A DNA stretch of 64,000 bases from Amaranthus tricolor (taxonomy: Eukaryota; Streptophyta; Magnoliopsida; Caryophyllales; Amaranthaceae): positions 17,726,994 through 17,790,993 of the forward strand of contig NC_080061.1 in the NCBI RefSeq assembly GCF_026212465.1, read 5' to 3'. The notes beneath the pieces were generated by a model that was not told the origin of the DNA, did not search any database, and saw only the letters and a program-made list of their open reading frames with translations. The translations under genes and the position numbers were made by a program. Shown here one piece after another: positions 58,557-64,000 of the stretch (position 1 is its first letter; every line of letters begins with the position of its first letter).

Positions 58557-58935
58557 TGATAGTGTTATTTCATGGTCTTCCAAGAAACATACATGTATAT
58601 CAGACTATACTATGACGTCGAAATTCCTAGCCTTAACATCGACAAGAAAGGAAGCTAAATGGCTATGAAATCTCTTGTTTGTGAAACTATTATTACCTAA
58701 GCGTATTTCCTTGACGACCATCCATTGTGAAAGCAATTCTACTTTGGTAAGGGCATAAAGCAAATTGTTTTATAATAGTAAGTCAATACACATTTCATTA
58801 AGGTATGACCATGTGAAAAGAGATATATCACAAAAGTTGTCATAACATTTGACTATGTCAATATAAAGTTTAACTTGGCTTATGACTTTACAAAATCTTT
58901 GATAAGGAATTCCATTGATGACGCTTCAATTGGAA
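58557..58935 (+). pseudogene. Ty1/copia fragment 2, part 2: RNase H end
   Basis: VISWSSKKHTCISDYTMTSK, STRKEAKWL, then KSIHISLRYDHVKR and, after a frame change near 58,846, ITFDYVNIKFNLAYDFTKSL. These are the C-terminal RNase H motifs of copia Pol in the order expected after part 1. Several stops. Confidence 0.8.
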
Positions 58936-58970
58936 TTGGGTTATGTCCAATAAAGAATAATAAGAGAACC

Positions 58971-60484
58971 TGATGTGCTCGTTTTCTAGCGTTGACGACA
59001 CTGATTTGTTGTCGAGTCTTACATTTTTCAATCGCTTTTATGAAAATGATGCATGATTTTACTTTGTTCTTGTCTTCGGGTTGTTTTGAGATTATTTCAG
59101 GACTTTGCTTAGGCTTCAAGGTCAGTCCTCTTGTGTTTGAGGCTTTGGCATGCATTTCGAGATTTCCCTAAAGGTCAGACCAAGTTCGGAGCCCTTCTTG
59201 ATTCCTAGAATGTGCAAATGAGCTGAACTCAATAACCATTCGACTATAGGGCATGACGGTTCGGTGAATGAGCATGATTTCCTATATTTTGCTATGACTG
59301 TTACAATAGGGAAATGGCATGGTAATTCGGGCGAATTTCCTTCCATTCGACTGAATGGACTCAAGGATTTGTTTGAATAATTTGTTCTTGGCAAGGATTT
59401 ATTTGGGTGTTAGAAAGGGTGAAGGATTGATGGATTCAACCAAATGGCCATCCATTTGAATCAATTCATTTCTCTTCGAACCAAGCTTTGAGGCTATTTT
59501 AGGACTTTTCATACCCCTTCCTCTAACGCTTTCATTTACTTTCATGCTGATTGTGAGAGACATTTATGCCTCACCTTACAACATCAATCTTTAATGCTTT
59601 TATTTACTTTCATTCCCTAGATTAGATTTAAAGCTTTCCTTTAATGCTTTCTTTACATTCAATCTCTTTAGTTTAAGCCTTTATTTCAATCATTGTAATA
59701 GATTCTAGCTTTCTTTCAGTCAAGCATTTTCATTTATGTAACTTTTCATTCATTTATTCCTTTCAAATCATTTGTTGCTTTTATTTATTGCTTTGGTTGA
59801 TTTCTTGTTTCATTTATTGCTTTCTTTTTCTTCAATATTTTTATTGGTTTCTTTATTTCTTTTTCTATTTCTTTCATGTTCATTTACATTCAAATTCTTT
59901 ATGTTTTCATTCATAGCTTTGTTTATTGCTTTTTCCCAGTTAGTTTAGATATGAGTGAGTAGTCTCTTAGGGGTTTTGGTTACTGAAACCCTACGATTGG
60001 TCTTGTTCTTCATTGTATAGATTAACGGTTGAAATTATTCATGCTTGTTTTCGACATTCGATAAAAATCTTATCCTGCCATTCCTTTGAAGATATAGGGC
60101 GATTATAGGTCGTTCATATGACTTATCGGGTCACCAACTTTCTCTCATTATTTGGAGTGTAATGATTGTTTATTGTTTAATCTCGCTTGACCTAGCTTAT
60201 CTTTTGTCTCATTCGACCTTCTTAGGTTGGACCTAATCAATACCATTTGTCATTCATTGCTTTATATCGTTTTCATTCTTGCTTATTTCTTATTGTCCTT
60301 AGATTATTTTATATAACCTACATTCCACATAACCTTCCTACATCAAGTTTATAGTCTAGCTTCCCTTATCCTTGAGGTTCAATCCCCGACTTACCATTAC
60401 ACTCATTTTAGTTGTATTAGGGTATTTATAAATATTATTTAACTGATTGAACTTTTAGCAAACAACACTAAAAGCCCGTTATCG
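58971..60484 (+). repeat. 5' LTR of Athila-like element D
   Basis: Starts TGATGTGCTCG and ends near GCCCGTTATCG; the final A of the expected TTATCA is G. 1514 bp. Shared with the other two LTRs: GTCGAGTCT, GCATGATTTTACTTTGTTCT, GGGTCACCAACTTTCTCTC, CCCCGACTTACCATTACACT. A Tandem-like TTTCATTTATTGCTTT pyrimidine-rich part (59,520-59,940) is expanded compared with the 1074-bp solo LTR. Confidence 0.85.
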
Positions 60485-60487
60485 AAA

Positions 60488-60505
60488 TGGCCCCGTTACC
60501 AGGTA
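60488..60505 (+). promoter_or_regulatory. Athila-type primer binding site
   Basis: TGGCCCCGTTACCAGGTA, close to the TGGCGCCGTTGCCGGGGA-type PBS used by plant Athila/Tat elements, three bases after the LTR. Two or more substitutions show decay. Confidence 0.75.
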
Positions 60506-60699
60506 GAAGGTGTTATGTTTAGATTTTGTTTTTGATGTAGTTTTTTTTCGCTTTCTTTTTGTTTATTATTTTATAATCTTGCTTGTCAATTCTTACACTT
60601 GGTTTCTAGTGTTGTTTGCATGCACTATAACACTCAAAAATCATAGAAACAACTCGTTTCTTATAATTCTGAGATCTAAACGTTGAGATAACAAGCTCT

Positions 60700-61505
60700 A
60701 CCTCCAATTCAGTTACAACCAACCACTCACGACAGTCCTACACAACCAATAGCTGACGATCAATAGTTGTTTGGCTAATTTGGGACTCCAGGTTCCCAAG
60801 AATTTCAAGGGGGTGTCGTGCTTCCCATAGATACAGCTCCATACCATATACACCCACAATTCTCGCGAATGGTGAAAGAAACCCCCTTATGCGGTTCAAA
60901 GAACGAATATCGTCTACAACACTTGGAGGCATTCTCTGACATATGTGGGTCTTATTCCTTTATGCTCTAATAGCCCAGATATGTACGAATGCACCTCTTG
61001 CACTTGAGTCTAGTCGGGGATGCTAAAGGGTGGTATAAATGCCTTGAGCCAAACTCCATCACTACTTGGGCTCAATTGAAGACAACTTTTCTAGAAAGTT
61101 TCTATCCCACGATTCGAACGCAAGATTAGGTCAAGAAAATTACATCGTCCACTCAAGAGGTTGATGAGAACCTTAGTGCTACTTGGAGTCAGTTTAACAG
61201 AATGATTAGAGCATGTCCTTATCATGAGTACGTGGAGAACCATTTAAACACCTTCTTCTATGATGGTCTCAACGACTCTTCCAAAGCATTCTTAGACTCA
61301 GAAGTTGGTGGTCAACCTTCAATGATCTCGTGCAATAAAGACAAAGCAAAGATTGAATAAGTTGCTAAGAATAGCTCTTGGGGAGGAGCAAGGGGTAGTG
61401 GACTACCTAAGGGCATGATTGACACGAGCAGCTTATACACCATCGATGCAAAGATTGAGGCCATCATGGATAAGAAATTGTCTAAGTTCAAGTTTGCTTA
61501 AGGTA
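60700..61505 (+). pseudogene. Athila-like gag
   Basis: Plus-strand translation gives KNEYRLQHLEAFSDICGS at about 60,900-60,950, then GDAKGWYKCLEPNSITTWAQ, LKTTFLESFYPTIRTQD and, after a stop, ENLSATWSQFNRMIRACPYH, TFFYDGLNDSSKAFLDSEVG. This is the gag core of Athila/Tat elements (DAK.WL..LP.NSI..W..L...F). Stops and frame changes at about 60,965, 61,124 and 61,360 disable it. Confidence 0.8.
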
Positions 61506-63216
61506 GTTCGAATATGTCATAGGCGAATGAAAAGTTCTTTTCTTGCAAGATTCGTGAAGCACTAATCATGACACATTATATTATGGGGTCTCAAATTCTA
61601 AACAAGTGGCGGCTAAAGATTATGTAGGGTGCGATCAAGAAGGGGCTCCGATTATGAACTATGATGGATATGGGTCCAATTTGGACTAGGTAGTGACTAT
61701 GAGTTATGATGGTTAAAGCCAAGGGTATGCGCATCAAGGTTCCTATAACAACCAACCCTTTAGACCTCCTTTCCATCCCAACCCTAGCAAAGGAAACTTC
61801 AACCAAGGCTACAACCAAAGAAGTCATCTGCCTTATGGCAACTAAGAAACAGGTCAAACATATATCTTCAAGTGTTAAGGCCCAACCCCAACCTACCTCA
61901 CACATATGCACAACCACCACCAAACCCTGCTCCAAACAATGATTACCTTTCCTCTCAAGTGAGCTCTTTTACTCAAAAAAATCAAACCCTATCCCATATC
62001 AATTAAACCTTGATCATTGAGATATAACAACTTCAAGCACAACAAAAGTTGTTTGAATCCCAAATTGTACGGATGGCCAATCCACCTCTACAATTGCTAT
62101 TCCCATCTCACCCCCAACATAACTTGTTCATCCAACCTCTATCAACCTAAACCCCCAACTTCAACCCTAACCACCATACTTGCAAGGCGATCTTTCTAAG
62201 ATCAAGGACTTCATACTCTACTCTAGTTGTAGTTCCCAGGTATGACTTGGAGGAAGAATCTTCAAATGGTCCTGAGCATCAAATGGAGAATGAACTGGTA
62301 AAGGATTTTGAGGGGAAAGAAAAGAAGAAGGTTGATGATGAGAATGAGAAGAAGAGTGAAGAAGTTGTGGAGAAGAAAGATGAAGCAAAAAAAGTAGGAA
62401 GAGAAAAGAAGATGTTGGATAAAGAAGAGAGGTGGAAGAGAATACAAGAACAGAGGAAACTTGAGCTTCAACATGCTCCACCGCTACCCTTCCTTTGCAA
62501 ACCGGTGAGAAACAACTACAACAGAATTTTCTAGAAATTCTTTATGCACGTGAGGAAGCTAGAAATAGATACAATTCTTAGAAGCAATGGAACAAATGCC
62601 TCAATATGCTAAGTATCTAAAGACTCTTTTAGGGAACAAGAGAAAGCTTGGGAGGGATGTGGTTAGTTTACCAAAGTAGGTAAGTGTCATTATTCAAGGC
62701 ACATGGGCTAAAAAAGAGAAGGCTAGAGGGCCTTTCGTGCTTATAGTGACCCTTTGGAAGTTGGAATCGATGTCGATCGCCAAGAAACTAGCCTTTGATC
62801 TCAAGCCATCAAGAAAAATTATCTAGACCGCAGTATCAAAATGCCAAAGGGGAAGTTTAAGGACCTTCCAATCTAATTGGGGAACATAGTGACTCCATGT
62901 GACTTTGTTGTGCTTGATATGGCAGAGGATCCTTATACTCCCCTCATCTTGGGGATAAACACATTGAAAACCCCTGATTAACGGCAAATCAGAGACTATC
63001 ACTATGAGGGTAGCCTAGGACAAGGTTGTGCTTGTCTTTTCCAAGTCCTCCAAAAAGCCGATGATAAAGCAAATATGTTCCTTTGAGGTTTTTGAGGGTG
63101 TGAGTGATGAGAAGCTTGAGGGGAGTGATGTTCTTATTGCACCTGTGATTGTTGAAGGTGATGATGATAAAAAGATGATTGAGGGTGTTGAGACGTTTGA
63201 TGATGTGAAACGATGA
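61506..63216 (+). pseudogene. Athila-like gag tail and protease
   Basis: 61,690-62,210 is a Pro/Asn/Gln-rich tail in shifting frames. 62,247-62,534 encodes a Lys/Glu-rich linker ending RKLELQHAPPLPFLCKPVRN. EAMEQMPQYAKYLKTLLGNK at 62,580 and KRKLGRDVVSLPK match the segment before the protease in Athila. Protease text follows: MPKGKFKDLPI, then VTPCDFVVLDMAEDPYTPLI and LGINTLKTPD (62,835-62,980). 63,028-63,216 continues KSSKKPMIKQICSFEVFEGV. The D(S/T)G active-site motif is not found intact. Confidence 0.75.
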
Positions 63217-64000
63217 ATAATGTTATTGATGAAGCTGGAAAAGAGATTGTTTATATCACAAAAGATTTAGTTTAAGGTGTGAGTATTGTCAAGCCCCACC
63301 TACGAAACGAACAGAGATAGAAAAACAAAAAGAGATATAAAGAAGAAGATGGCTCCACCCTGCTTGGAGGAGCCTCACATGATAGCTCTTCTCCGATTGA
63401 CTCTTGTTCTACAATGCTTACCTTTCCTATGGCTGTTGAGTGAAGAGTCTTAGATCACCATGCTAGAGGCGATGGAGTTGCAACAAGTGAGTCCACTTCT
63501 ACAGCAGGTATAGTGTTTTTGCTTTCTTTTAATATTTGAGCTAGGGTTAGCTCTATGGAACTTACCGACGTTAAATAAAATTACTTGTAGGAGACAACCT
63601 AGTTTTAGGTCAGATAGTTTGTTTGCTTTGTTATAATGCAAATAATGTCGATCTTTCTCTTCATGATTTTCTTTTTCACCTATCCTAAGTGCCGAGACGG
63701 CTCTTGAGCTAGCTTGGAAGAGGGTTCTTGTATTTTCAAAGCTTTGAAAGATCCGCATTAATTTCACTAGTGTCTTAGCTTTTGCTTTAGCTTCCGCATT
63801 CTTAGTCTATTTTCAATTCAGTTTTGCGTTGTTTTGAGTTGTAAAATTGGCATGCAAGCTTCTGATGTGTATATTTTAGAGGTCTTATGTATACTTGTTT
63901 TTTCCTAACCTTATGCCCATATTGAGACTGAGTGATTGACTTTTTTCCACTTGACTTGGAAGATTTGGTTTTCCTTGGTTTATGGCTTGGATTGCTAACT
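63217..64000. other. Athila-like untranslated region, runs off the window
   Basis: GAACTTACCGACGTTAAATA...GTAGGAGACAACCTAGTTT (63,558-63,612) resembles the GACTT.AAAC...TGGGAGGCAACCC segment in the untranslated part of Athila-type elements after their coding region. RT, RNase H and integrase were not found between the protease and here, so pol may be deleted. The 3' LTR, if any, is outside. Confidence 0.5.

Overview
The window reads as nuclear DNA of a flowering plant, probably a eudicot. It is very AT-rich, has long AT microsatellites, and carries plant-type transposons of nearly every major order: Tekay-like chromovirus, Athila-like Ty3 element, Ty1/copia, CACTA (En/Spm), hAT, MULE and Stowaway-like MITEs. 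I find no rRNA, tRNA, CRISPR or bacterial-type genes. The only host-like coding sequence I can defend is a fragment of a Ulp1-type (SUMO protease) gene near 34.7-35.1 kb. The species cannot be fixed from sequence alone.

Layout. 0-14.5 kb is gene-poor host DNA with small elements: a Stowaway-like MITE (279-527), a solo LTR with a 5-bp target duplication (749-2014), a non-autonomous CACTA (6770-8528) holding a 701-bp MULE with a perfect 9-bp duplication (7519-8219), CCGA-rich hAT-like repeats, and blocks that recur at 50-51.8 kb. 14.5-49.4 kb is a nest of TEs: a mini-CACTA, a decayed CACTA on the plus strand (14.9-21.3), a broken chromovirus (21.3-24.4), a chromovirus solo LTR (24.6-26.7), a near-palindromic 1.2-kb inverted repeat (27.2-28.4), a second CACTA of the same family on the minus strand (28.4-33.7), the Ulp1 fragment, an Athila-type solo LTR (35.3-36.3) and a complete-ended chromovirus (37,007-45,714). 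49.4-51.8 kb returns to the host-like blocks seen at 9-14 kb. 51.8-64 kb holds a truncated hAT transposase gene, two Ty1/copia fragments meeting head to head, one of them split by an Athila-type solo LTR, and an Athila-like element (5' LTR, PBS, decayed gag-protease) that runs off the window.

How the parts relate. The two CACTA copies carry complementary pieces of one transposase system. The plus copy keeps the C-terminal TNP2/DUF4218/DUF4216 part and the second (Transposase_24) gene. The minus copy keeps the N-terminal TNP2 part fused to the second gene by an internal deletion. Both hold arrays of the same ~169-bp tandem repeat. The chromovirus at 37-45.7 kb is the youngest-looking element: matching 5-bp target duplications and nearly identical LTRs. 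Its inside is shuffled, with protease/RT first, then gag, then RNase H tail-integrase-chromodomain, so that gag and integrase share one 500-codon frame. I see no undescribed defence or metabolic system. The strongest leads are this shuffled retroelement, the large inverted repeat, and the CACTA-borne tandem array.
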